Source of the DNA: an uncultured Selenomonas sp.
Lineage (GTDB): Bacteria; Bacillota; Negativicutes; Selenomonadales; Selenomonadaceae
Length of the DNA stretch: 6,584 bases
Assembly (NCBI GenBank): GCA_938045435.1
Contig: CALIBA010000144.1
Coordinates: 1 to 6,584, forward strand
Direction of reading: 5' to 3'
A model generated the notes under the pieces. It saw nothing but the letters and a program-made list of their open reading frames with translations. It was not told the DNA's origin and did not search any database. Below, in pieces: positions 1 to 6,531 of this stretch. Numbering within the stretch: the stretch's first letter is position 1; each line of letters opens with the position of its first letter. Both the position numbers and the translations under genes were made by a program.

Positions 1-402
1 TAAAGGCGGGTAAGGAGGTCGTGTTGCGATGAAGTGTAGGGCGTGCATGATGGGCTCATGGCGCAAAAGCCGCGCGAGAATATCCATACGCCGTGCAGAG
101 CGTTCCATGCTCTTTGAGAACCCCGGCGCAGAAAAGTCAATATGTGCAAGCTCCGGAAGTTCGTAAATATCAGCCTCCGGAAGAAGCGCCGTCAGATCCT
201 CCTGCCATGCGCGAAGTGCTTCACGCCCTGCTGCAACAACTGCCATAGGTCGTGGCTGCCGGTCATAGGCGGCGGCAATCGCAGCATGCTTTAGGGAGCC
301 GGAAAACCCATGTGCTGCAAGCTGATGCGGCGGTTCTGCAAGTGCCGCAGTCAGTCTATGCACGGCGGCATCGCTGCACAACGCCGAAAAGAGTGCGTTC
401 AT
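1..402 (-). CDS. mfd: Probable transcription-repair coupling factor Mfd, N-terminal 134 residues (gene runs off the left edge)
   Basis: Mfd is the cytoplasmic ATP-dependent translocase that pushes RNA polymerase off DNA lesions and recruits UvrA. Only the N-terminal part is present, so neither helicase motifs nor the RNA-polymerase-interacting domain can be seen. The visible part resembles the UvrB-like domain 1a of Mfd: GFSGSLKHA (about residues 32-40, the degenerate nucleotide-binding-loop region), RPMAVVAA (51-58), EDLTALLPEADIYELPE (68-84) and SARRMDILARLLRHEP (102-117), in the order and spacing expected for the family. The start is the ATG at 402, which overlaps the pyrG stop codon as ATGA. 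No purine-rich ribosome binding site precedes it, so translation is probably coupled to pyrG. The last 16 or so residues (HALHFIATRPPYPPL) do not look like the usual hydrophobic strand plus helix of Mfd at this point. The identification is by eye from a partial sequence. Confidence 0.7.
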   Translation of the reverse strand, partial: MNALFSALCSDAAVHRLTAALAEPPHQLAAHGFSGSLKHAAIAAAYDRQPRPMAVVAAGREALRAWQEDLTALLPEADIYELPELAHIDFSAPGFSKSMERSARRMDILARLLRHEPIMHALHFIATRPPYPPL

Positions 403-2006
403 TTGGGAACCGCAAGTGCCGCACGGACAAAGCCGCCAAAGAGCGGGTGTGGGTGATTCGGGCGTGATTTCAGCTCCGGATGAAACTGTGAGGCAACAAA
501 CCACGGATGCCCTGCGATTTCGATCACCTCAACGAGGTGATGATCCGGGCTTTCCCCCGCAATCACCATACCATGTTCCACCAAGCGTGCACGATATGCA
601 TTATTGAACTCGAAACGATGCCGGTGGCGCTCGCTGATCCCCGCCATCGCATATGCCTCATAGGAACGCGTCCCCTCAGCGAGTACACAAGGATATGCGC
701 CAAGGCGCATCGTCCCCCCTTTTTCCTCTATGCCATGCTGCTCCTCCATCAGCGCAATCACGGGATGCGGCGTCTCCGGAACGAACTCTGTGCTATGTGC
801 ACCCGTAAGCCCTGCGACGTGGCGTGCAAATTCGATGACGGCACACTGCATCCCAAGACAAAGCCCCAAAAAAGGAATGTGCTTTTCGCGAGCATATTGA
901 ATGGCACGAATCTTCCCCTCAACGCCGCGGTCGCCAAATCCACCAGGCACAAGGATCCCTTTGCAGCCAACAAAGATCTCATCGAGGTCCACATCACTGC
1001 GTTCCAACTCCTCTGCATGGATCCATGTGATTTTCACCTGGGCATCGTTTTCAATCCCACCGTGATGTAGTGCCTCTGTCACAGACATATAGGCATCTGG
1101 CAGGGCAACATACTTGCCAACGACAGCAATTTTGACTTTTTTCGCGGGATGATTGATTTTAAATACCATCTTCTCCCACGTGTCCATATTGGACGGGTCA
1201 AACTTCATCTCCATCTTCTCTAAGACAATACGATCCAGCCCTTCCTGCTGCATCATGAGCGGCACTTCATAGATCGTCGATGCCGTGCGATTCTCAATGA
1301 CAGCATCCGCATCCACATCACAAAAGAGTGCGATTTTTTCCTTCATTTCGCGTGGAATCGGCTGCTCTGTACGGCAGACAAGAATATCGGGCTGTATACC
1401 AATCGCACGCAGTTCCTTGACACTGTGCTGTGTCGGTTTCGTCTTGAGCTCTCCAGCCGCACTGATATAGGGGAGCAGCGTCACATGAATATAGAGCGTG
1501 TCATTCTTGCCCACTTCTTTTTTCACTTGACGAATGGCTTCTAAAAAGGGCAGGCTCTCAATATCGCCGACAGTGCCGCCAATCTCCGTGATGACGACAT
1601 CGGCATTGTCCGCCTTTGCCACATCATAGACACGCTGCTTAATTTCATTTGTGATATGGGGAATGACCTGAACCGTCGAACCAAGATAATCCCCGTGACG
1701 TTCCTTACTAAGGACAGACCAGTATACCTTTCCGGTGGTGATATTGGACCGTTTGGTGAGATTGATGTCGATAAACCGCTCATAGTGGCCGAGGTCGAGA
1801 TCCGTCTCCGCGCCGTCATCGGTGACAAACACTTCGCCATGCTGATATGGACTCATCGTGCCGGGATCAATATTGATATAGGGATCGAATTTTTGGATGG
1901 TAACCTTCAGCCCGCGATTTTTAAGCAGCCGCCCAAGCGATGCCGCCGTAATTCCCTTGCCAAGAGATGAAACTACCCCGCCTGTGACGAAAATATACTT
2001 TGCCAT
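399..2006 (-). CDS. pyrG: CTP synthase (glutamine-hydrolysing)
   Basis: Makes CTP from UTP, ATP and glutamine, the last step of de novo pyrimidine nucleotide synthesis; cytosolic and tetrameric in known members. The 535-residue length matches the family. The synthase domain (about 1-270) opens MAKYIFVTGGVVSSLGKG with the P-loop-like nucleotide site at 10-18, then the signature KFDPYINIDPGTMSPYQHGE (39-58), with D71 and E141 (TEIGGTVGDIE) as likely magnesium ligands. The class I glutamine amidotransferase domain (about 291-530) has oxyanion-loop GGFGDRG (355-361), nucleophile C383 in GLCLGMQ, and H509/E511 in QFHPE, so the catalytic triad is intact. An upstream in-frame ATG at 2084 would add 26 residues, but it lies inside rpoE; the ATG at 2006 is chosen because GGAGG sits 6 nt before it and the protein then begins where the family does. 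The gene lies 22 nt after rpoE and overlaps the probable mfd by 4 nt. Confidence 0.98.
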   Translation of the reverse strand: MAKYIFVTGGVVSSLGKGITAASLGRLLKNRGLKVTIQKFDPYINIDPGTMSPYQHGEVFVTDDGAETDLDLGHYERFIDINLTKRSNITTGKVYWSVLSKERHGDYLGSTVQVIPHITNEIKQRVYDVAKADNADVVITEIGGTVGDIESLPFLEAIRQVKKEVGKNDTLYIHVTLLPYISAAGELKTKPTQHSVKELRAIGIQPDILVCRTEQPIPREMKEKIALFCDVDADAVIENRTASTIYEVPLMMQQEGLDRIVLEKMEMKFDPSNMDTWEKMVFKINHPAKKVKIAVVGKYVALPDAYMSVTEALHHGGIENDAQVKITWIHAEELERSDVDLDEIFVGCKGILVPGGFGDRGVEGKIRAIQYAREKHIPFLGLCLGMQCAVIEFARHVAGLTGAHSTEFVPETPHPVIALMEEQHGIEEKGGTMRLGAYPCVLAEGTRSYEAYAMAGISERHRHRFEFNNAYRARLVEHGMVIAGESPDHHLVEVIEIAGHPWFVASQFHPELKSRPNHPHPLFGGFVRAALAVPK

Positions 2007-2012
2007 GCCGTT

Positions 2013-2017
2013 CCTCC
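2013..2017 (-). promoter_or_regulatory. Ribosome binding site of pyrG
   Basis: GGAGG on the minus strand, 6 nt before the ATG at 2006. It decides between that start and the in-frame ATG at 2084, which lies inside rpoE and is not the family start. Confidence 0.85.
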
Positions 2018-2028
2018 GCTGGACTGAA

Positions 2029-2355
2029 TCAGTTCTGAATACTTTCGAGCTTCTTTTTTCTGGATGTGGTATCTTTTGCAGCACTGACCTTAGTCGATGT
2101 ACCGCGTGACGATGAGCGCTTGACCTCCGGCGGTACCCACGCCATCAGCCCCCACTGCCCCTCACCCTCATAGTGAAAACGGCTGTCCATGTTGATCATG
2201 GTGTAGATTTCAGAAATTGCCACAGAAAGAGACTGTACAGGCTTATGTGCTTTTGCAATAACGGCAAGGATCAGATCTTTGTAGTTCATTGGCTCCTGCT
2301 TGTTCAGGAGGATCTGGTAGGCAATGTCAACCTCCGACATATGCTTAAAATCCAT
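2029..2355 (-). CDS. rpoE: DNA-directed RNA polymerase delta subunit, short form with a basic tail
   Basis: Delta is a Bacillota-specific accessory subunit of RNA polymerase; in Bacillus it helps displace nucleic acids, recycle polymerase and make promoters sensitive to the initiating nucleotide. The protein is 108 residues. Residues 1-76 form the HARE-HTH winged-helix domain: SEVDIAYQILLNKQEPMNYKDLI at the start (7-29, two helices), a helix around VQSLSVAISEIYTMINMD (40-57), then the wing FHYEGEGQWGLMAWVPP (60-76) with the family's G-x-WGL core. The remaining 32 residues are Ser/Thr/Lys/Arg-rich, with 9 basic and only 2 acidic residues from position 79 on. Bacillus delta instead has a long Asp/Glu-rich disordered tail and is about 170 residues. 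The start at 2355 has AAGGAG 6 nt upstream. The gene begins 14 nt after argS and ends 22 nt before pyrG, the conserved rpoE-pyrG pair. Confidence 0.9.
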   Translation of the reverse strand: MDFKHMSEVDIAYQILLNKQEPMNYKDLILAVIAKAHKPVQSLSVAISEIYTMINMDSRFHYEGEGQWGLMAWVPPEVKRSSSRGTSTKVSAAKDTTSRKKKLESIQN

Positions 2356-2361
2356 AATATG

Positions 2362-2367
2362 CTCCTT
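2362..2367 (-). promoter_or_regulatory. Ribosome binding site of rpoE
   Basis: AAGGAG on the minus strand, 6 nt before the ATG at 2355. It lies in the 14-nt gap after the argS stop codon (2370-2372), so terminating argS ribosomes are delivered next to it. It favours the ATG at 2355 over the in-frame ATG five codons later. Confidence 0.8.
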
Positions 2368-2369
2368 CC

Positions 2370-4028
2370 TTACATCTTCTCCGGCGCCGAGACACCGAGA
2401 ATCCCAAGACTATGACGGATCACGCGTCCCGTCGCCGTAACGAGTGCAAGACGTGCTGAAGCGCGTGCGGGTTCCTGTCCTATGATGCGGCATTTATTAT
2501 AAAAACTATGGAACGCACTCGCAAGATCATAACTATAACGTGCGATGCGCTGTGGTGCAAGTTCTGCTGCCGCCCGTTGAATCTCCTCCGGATATGCAGC
2601 AAGTTTTTTGATGAGCGCAATTTCGGACGCGTCCGTTAAGAGCTCGAGTTCCGCGCCGTCTTTTGCAAGGATCCCCACCTCATCCGCTTGTCCGAAGATA
2701 CTCGAAATCCGTGCGTGCGCATATTGAATGTAGTATACAGGGTTCTCGTTGGATTTCTTTTTGGCAAGATCAAGGTCAAAATCCAGCTGACTGTCAAGCG
2801 AACGCATGAGAAAGAAATAACGCGCAGCATCGACGCCAACCTCCTCCATCAGTTCATGCAGCGTGACGGTTTCCCCCGTGCGTTTGCTCAGCTTGACGAG
2901 CTGTCCGTCACGATAGAGGCTCACCATCTGAAGCAGTAGGATTTTAAGCGCTCCGGCATCATGTCCGAGCGCTTCCATGGCAGCCTTTACACGCGCGACA
3001 TAGCCGTGATGATCCGCTCCCCAAATATTGATGAGCGCCCCATATCCGCGCCTATATTTATCATCATGGTAGGCAATATCCGCTGCAAGATAGGTTGGCT
3101 CGCTGTTTGCACGAAAAATGACCCGGTCCTTATCATCGCCATAGTCCGTCGAGCGGAGCCAAACGGCGCCATCCTGCTCGTACGCCGCTCCGCGCGTGAG
3201 GAGAACATCCACCACGTGGCGAACAGCCTCTGGATGAAGGGTACGCTCACTGAACCAGCGGTCAAAAGTCACACCGAAATCCGCAAGATCCTCTCTGAGC
3301 GCTGCAAGCTTCTCACGATAGGCAACCTCCTGAAAAACCTTCAGGCGTTCTTCCTCGGACAAGGAAAGATATTTCTCCCCATCACGGTCAATGATGCGCT
3401 GTGCCGTTTCGACAATATCTGCGCCATGATAGCCGTTCTCCGGGAATATGACATCCTGCCCGAGAAGCTCCAAATAGCGCGCATTTACGGAATGCGCCAA
3501 AAGCTGCATCTGATTGCCTGCATCATTCACGTAGTATTCGCTGTCAACTGTACGACCGGCTGCACGCAGGAGATTCACGAGCGCAGAGCCTACCGCAGCG
3601 CCGCGCCCATGTCCTACATGGAGCGGCCCTGTTGGATTCGCACTGACATATTCGATCTGAACGCGCGACCCTCCCTGCTTTGGCAATGTACCATAGTCCT
3701 CTCCTGCAGAGAGAATGGCACGCAGCGTATCTGCAAGCACTGTATCTTTGAGGTAAAAATTGAGGAATCCCGGCCCAGCAGCCTCCGCATGATCGAGCCA
3801 GTCTCCTGAAAGGTGCCTCAAGATCGCTGCCGCAATCCGCTGCGGCGACTGACGAAAAACGCGTGCCGACTGCATCGCAAAATTAGTGGCAAAGTCCCCC
3901 ATCTCCTTTTCCGGAGGCTCCTCCAATAATATCGGAGGCAGTGCATCAGCCGCCGGCAGGTCTCCCTCTGCGGCGGCTGTCTCTATGGCACGTATCATAG
4001 ACTGCTCAATCTGCTGTTTTATATCCAC
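2370..4028 (-). CDS. argS: Arginyl-tRNA synthetase
   Basis: Class I aminoacyl-tRNA synthetase that charges tRNA-Arg with arginine using ATP, in the cytosol. At 552 residues it is full length for the family. The order is: an N-terminal tRNA-recognition domain (about 1-118, with MGDFATNFAM at 43-52 and GPGFLNFYL at 85-93), a Rossmann catalytic domain starting at IEYVSANPTGPLHVGHGR (125-142) with the HIGH-type motif HVGH at 137-140, the INIWGADHHGY segment (333-343), the KMSKS-type loop KLSKR (379-383), and a C-terminal DALR anticodon-binding helical bundle (about 433-552). The start is GTG at 4028, preceded by AAGGAGA. The first 23 nt lie inside the DUF1934 gene in another frame, implying translational coupling. 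No T-box or other leader RNA is seen directly upstream, because that space is coding. Confidence 0.98.
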   Translation of the reverse strand: MDIKQQIEQSMIRAIETAAAEGDLPAADALPPILLEEPPEKEMGDFATNFAMQSARVFRQSPQRIAAAILRHLSGDWLDHAEAAGPGFLNFYLKDTVLADTLRAILSAGEDYGTLPKQGGSRVQIEYVSANPTGPLHVGHGRGAAVGSALVNLLRAAGRTVDSEYYVNDAGNQMQLLAHSVNARYLELLGQDVIFPENGYHGADIVETAQRIIDRDGEKYLSLSEEERLKVFQEVAYREKLAALREDLADFGVTFDRWFSERTLHPEAVRHVVDVLLTRGAAYEQDGAVWLRSTDYGDDKDRVIFRANSEPTYLAADIAYHDDKYRRGYGALINIWGADHHGYVARVKAAMEALGHDAGALKILLLQMVSLYRDGQLVKLSKRTGETVTLHELMEEVGVDAARYFFLMRSLDSQLDFDLDLAKKKSNENPVYYIQYAHARISSIFGQADEVGILAKDGAELELLTDASEIALIKKLAAYPEEIQRAAAELAPQRIARYSYDLASAFHSFYNKCRIIGQEPARASARLALVTATGRVIRHSLGILGVSAPEKM

Positions 4029-4476
4029 AATAATCTCCTTTATCCGACAGAGGCGCTATGCGAATCAAAAGCGTATTGTCACTCTGTTTCACATCATCCA
4101 CATAGAGCGTATATGCAATAAATACTTCCTCTGAACCATTTTCAAATATACAAAGCCGCAAATCATGTGTATGTGTCATCATGCAGAAAGTGCCATAGGG
4201 TGTATGGTAATCACTGCGCCGGCATCTGTCTGCGATAAAGTGCTGCATCCATGACACGCTGCCGCATCGCCGAAGCATAACCTCATCCGTACGGATCCGC
4301 AGTACCGTTGAAATGGTACTGCCCGGCAGCAGCGCCGTATCATCGTACTGCACGTATCGGCTCGCACCACGCAAAAAACGCCATCCTGTCACGGACAGCA
4401 TTGTACTGCTTTCTTCTCCGGCGGCATCCATCTGCTTCCCTTCAAAGCAGACACATACCTGCTCTGCTCCCTTCAT
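4006..4476 (-). CDS. DUF1934 (YwiB-like) beta-barrel protein of unknown function
   Basis: A 156-residue protein that reads as the DUF1934/YwiB family, small lipocalin-like beta-barrel proteins with no established function. Family-like features are an opening strand VCVCFEGKQ (7-15), YVQYDDTALLPGSTISTVLRI (41-61, strand-turn-strand), the GSVSWMQHF strand (72-80), the conserved HTPYGTFCM turn (91-99), and a C-terminal pair of strands (107-140). No signal peptide or membrane segment is seen, so it is presumably cytosolic. It sits directly before argS and overlaps it by 23 nt; a ywiB-like gene next to argS is a known arrangement in Bacillus. Its start at ATG 4476 has only a modest GGAG at 4487-4490, 10 nt away. 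It has seven cysteines (8, 10, 71, 85, 98, 109, 150), unusual for a small cytosolic barrel. The C-terminal 16 residues past the barrel are polar and overlap the argS ribosome binding site. Confidence 0.8.
   Translation of the reverse strand: MKGAEQVCVCFEGKQMDAAGEESSTMLSVTGWRFLRGASRYVQYDDTALLPGSTISTVLRIRTDEVMLRRCGSVSWMQHFIADRCRRSDYHTPYGTFCMMTHTHDLRLCIFENGSEEVFIAYTLYVDDVKQSDNTLLIRIAPLSDKGDYCGYKTAD
4034..4040 (-). promoter_or_regulatory. Ribosome binding site of argS, inside the upstream gene
   Basis: AAGGAGA on the minus strand, 5 nt before the GTG at 4028. It supports this non-ATG start. It lies within the last codons of the DUF1934 gene, so ribosomes finishing that gene pass over it. Confidence 0.8.
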
Positions 4477-4515
4477 CGAACAGGTGCTCCGATAAAGTAT
4501 ATAGCATTCACACTT

Positions 4516-4881
4516 TTATGATTTTTTCGGCAAGACCTCCACCCAATAACCATCTGGATCTTCAACAAAGTAGATCCCCATCTCTGCATTTTCATAGCAG
4601 ATGATCCCCATCTCTTCATGTTTTGCATGTGCCGTTGCATAGTCCTCCGTATAAAGCGCCAGATGAAATTCCTTCTCCCCAAGATCATACGGATCTTTGC
4701 GTTCATGCAGAAAGGTCAGCTCCAGTTCAAAATCTGTTTCCCCATCTGTCAGATAGACGAGTGTGAAACCAGGTGACTCCAGCCGGCGCTTCTCTCGAAA
4801 TCCAAACGCCTTTTCATAGAATTCCATACTCCGACGAAGATCAAGCACGTTAAAGTTGACATGTGTAAATGTAAATGCCAT
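4516..4881 (-). CDS. gloA: Glyoxalase I-like VOC-family metalloprotein (lactoylglutathione lyase type)
   Basis: Glyoxalase I isomerises the hemithioacetal of methylglyoxal and a thiol (classically glutathione) to the lactoyl thioester, detoxifying a glycolytic by-product in the cytosol. The 121-residue protein is a two-module vicinal oxygen chelate fold: module one about 1-60 (FTHVNFNVLDLRRSMEFYEKAFGF), module two about 70-117 (EFHLALYTEDY through YWVEVLP). The expected four metal ligands are present: H7, E54 (in FELELT), H73 and E115, and DPDGYWVEV (108-116) is the family's terminal signature. The short length without insertions fits the Ni/Co-type bacterial enzymes. An ATG at 4902 would add seven residues, but AGGAGG lies 6 nt before the ATG at 4881, which also gives the family start. 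It lies 75 nt after putP and 39 nt before the DUF1934 gene. The thiol substrate cannot be told from sequence, and other VOC activities remain possible. Confidence 0.88.
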   Translation of the reverse strand: MAFTFTHVNFNVLDLRRSMEFYEKAFGFREKRRLESPGFTLVYLTDGETDFELELTFLHERKDPYDLGEKEFHLALYTEDYATAHAKHEEMGIICYENAEMGIYFVEDPDGYWVEVLPKKS

Positions 4882-4887
4882 AGTACG

Positions 4888-4893
4888 CCTCCT
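4888..4893 (-). promoter_or_regulatory. Ribosome binding site of gloA
   Basis: Perfect AGGAGG on the minus strand, 6 nt before the ATG at 4881. It rules against the in-frame ATG at 4902, which would lie upstream of this site and has no comparable sequence before it. Confidence 0.88.
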
Positions 4894-4956
4894 GCCGCTC
4901 ATCAGCTATAACAAACAAAACTGCACGTCCCCAAGGATGAATGACGGCATCGGCCC

Positions 4957-6429
4957 TCACCGCTGCCCCACGCGGTCAAAGAGTGCCGTTACCTCTGCCG
5001 AAGGTTTCGCATCCACCTTGCTCACAATATAAATTGCAAGCAGCGCAAAGAGAAAACCGGGAACGAGCTCGTAAAGACCAAGGAATCCAATCTGCTTCCA
5101 AAAGAGCACAGTCAGCCCGCCTGTCACAATTCCAGCAATCACACCGCGCTCCGTTGTCCGCCGCCAAAAAAGGCACATAAGAAGCGCGGGACCGAATGCA
5201 GCACCAAATCCAGCCCATGCATAGGCGACCATATCTAGGATAAAATGATCCGGGCGCATCCCCAAATAAAGAGCTGCCGCCGCAATACAAAGGACAGAAA
5301 TACGGCTGACCCAGACCAGCTCTGATTGTTTTGCGGCAGGGCGCAGACTGCGGCGATAAATATCCTGTGCAAACGCAGATGCCGCAACGAGAAGCTGTGC
5401 CGATGATGTACTCATGATCGCTGCCAGCACTGCTGCCAAAATAAGCCCCGCTACGATCGGCGGAAAGAGTTCACCTGCCATTGCAAGGAACACAGTCTCT
5501 GCAGCAGTCCCCTCCAGGGGAACCTTTAGATAGACTGCGCCAACCATGCCGACCAGAATCGCAGCAGAAAGCGAGATCACCACCCATGCCATAGCAATCC
5601 GTGTTGCTTGGGGAAGTTCATCTGCATGCCGAATTGCCATAAAACGTACGAGAATATGCGGCTGCCCAAAATATCCAATGCCCCATCCCATCAGTGAGAT
5701 CCACTCAATAAAACCAACACTGCTTCCATCTGCTTTGGTAAGGGGAGAGAAAAAGGACGCATGCTCTGCATAGATGAGCGCCGCTGTCTCAGTAAATCCG
5801 CCGAGCATCATCGCTGCACCAATCGGCACCACAAGAATTGCAAAAAACATCATCACGCCTTGGATAAAATCAGTCCGTGATACCGCAAGAAACCCTCCCA
5901 CAAGCGTATAAAAGATGACAACGCCTGCACCTAGAAGCATTGCCATTTCATATGGCAGGCAAAAGATTGTCTCAAAAAGCCTTCCCGCCGCCACAAAACC
6001 AGAGGATGTATAGAGAATAAAGAAGATGAGAATAAAAATTGCTGGGATCACACGCAGTTTTCCCGAAGATACAAGAAAGCGATTTTCAAAAAAATCCGGC
6101 AGCGTCAATGAGTTATTGGCAAGTTCTGTGTAAACACGCAGCCGCGCTGCGATAAAATACCAGTTCGCCCATGTTCCAAGAGCCAGTCCGAGGGCAATCC
6201 ACCCCGCATTAAGCCCCGCCACATAGGCGAATCCCGGAAGCCCCATGAGCATCCATCCCGACATATCCGAGGCCTCAGCGCTCATCGACGTTACCCATGC
6301 ACCGAGCTTTCGGTTTCCAAGAAAATAATCACTCATGTTGCGTGTTCGTCGGTAGTAATATACCCCAATGCACATCATCAACAGCATATAGATGAGAAAT
6401 ATGATGCTAATCTCAATTCGATTGACCAA
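4957..6429 (-). CDS. putP: Sodium/proline symporter
   Basis: Sodium:solute symporter (SSS family, LeuT fold) of the cytoplasmic membrane that takes up L-proline with sodium, for carbon/nitrogen use or osmoprotection. The 490 residues are close to the 502 of E. coli PutP, and about 13 membrane segments are expected: the first is at about 7-25, and the last at about 453-470, followed by a short charged tail. Functional residues align at E. coli numbering: R40, D55 and S57 in SAEASDMSGWMLMGLPG (50-66), and S340/T341 in the sodium site (MSTSSAQLLVAASAFAQDIY, 339-358). The family signature GGFLAVSRTDFIQG (178-191) and GYFGQPHILVRFM (252-264) are also present. The start is TTG at 6429, supported by AAGGGG 6 nt upstream and by the PutP-like N-terminus. 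A consensus-like promoter lies about 40 nt upstream. No strong terminator is visible after its stop codon, so some read-through into gloA is possible. No putA-type proline oxidase is in view. Confidence 0.95.
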   Translation of the reverse strand: MVNRIEISIIFLIYMLLMMCIGVYYYRRTRNMSDYFLGNRKLGAWVTSMSAEASDMSGWMLMGLPGFAYVAGLNAGWIALGLALGTWANWYFIAARLRVYTELANNSLTLPDFFENRFLVSSGKLRVIPAIFILIFFILYTSSGFVAAGRLFETIFCLPYEMAMLLGAGVVIFYTLVGGFLAVSRTDFIQGVMMFFAILVVPIGAAMMLGGFTETAALIYAEHASFFSPLTKADGSSVGFIEWISLMGWGIGYFGQPHILVRFMAIRHADELPQATRIAMAWVVISLSAAILVGMVGAVYLKVPLEGTAAETVFLAMAGELFPPIVAGLILAAVLAAIMSTSSAQLLVAASAFAQDIYRRSLRPAAKQSELVWVSRISVLCIAAAALYLGMRPDHFILDMVAYAWAGFGAAFGPALLMCLFWRRTTERGVIAGIVTGGLTVLFWKQIGFLGLYELVPGFLFALLAIYIVSKVDAKPSAEVTALFDRVGQR

Positions 6430-6435
6430 AAAAAT

Positions 6436-6441
6436 CCCCTT
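6436..6441 (-). promoter_or_regulatory. Ribosome binding site of putP (TTG start)
   Basis: AAGGGG on the minus strand, 6 nt before the TTG at 6429. The next in-frame methionine codon is 14 residues further on, inside the first membrane segment, so the TTG is the only start that keeps the complete N-terminus. Confidence 0.75.
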
Positions 6442-6465
6442 ATTCTTTCATGTCATGTATTCCTC

Positions 6466-6494
6466 ATTATACGAGATTTTCAAGGGAAAAGCAA
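6466..6494 (-). promoter_or_regulatory. Housekeeping sigma-type promoter of putP
   Basis: On the minus strand, a perfect -10 box TATAAT (6466-6471) lies exactly 17 nt from TTGCTT (6489-6494), which matches the TTGACA -35 box at four of six positions. Transcription would begin near 6459, giving a leader of about 30 nt that contains the putP ribosome binding site. The leader is too short for a riboswitch or attenuator. The promoter lies between the palindromic hairpin and putP, so putP appears to start its own transcript. No operator could be recognised. Confidence 0.8.
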
Positions 6495-6531
6495 AAAGTT
6501 TTCGGCGTACTGTATCTTCAGCATAAAATAG

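Noticed and set aside
252..467. Short plus-strand frame across the pyrG-mfd junction
   Set aside because: Arg/Ser-rich low-information translation, antisense to two coupled genes, with no ribosome binding site.
507..1070. 187-codon open frame on the plus strand
   Set aside because: Antisense to the conserved amidotransferase half of pyrG, with no motif and no ribosome binding site; a shadow of pyrG.
2961..3809. 282-codon open frame on the plus strand
   Set aside because: It lies wholly antisense to argS, shows no recognisable motif or preceding ribosome binding site, and its residue content is what complement reading of argS codons yields. The argS frame has full family motifs throughout.
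3990..4060. T-box leader regulating argS
   Set aside because: The sequence upstream of argS is coding for the DUF1934 protein up to and past the argS start, leaving no space for a T-box.
4496..4503. Possible -10 box (TATACT or TATATA with upstream TG) before the DUF1934 gene
   Set aside because: No -35 box at the right distance, and a start about 7 nt downstream would fall at or inside the GGAG site, leaving no usable leader.
4905..4934. Possible promoter before gloA on the minus strand (TTGGGG, 18 nt, TATAGC)
   Set aside because: Only three and four of six positions match the consensus. The spacing is acceptable and the ribosome binding site would remain in the transcript, so it may be real but weak, but it is not distinguishable from chance.
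4882..4956. Terminator between putP and gloA
   Set aside because: The only pairing I find is GATG/CATC (4 bp) with no following T-run, so no intrinsic terminator can be called here.
6440..6455. Tiny upstream frames in the putP leader (such as ATG AAA GAA TAA)
   Set aside because: Three codons long, without their own ribosome binding site, and of a kind expected by chance in an A/T-rich leader.
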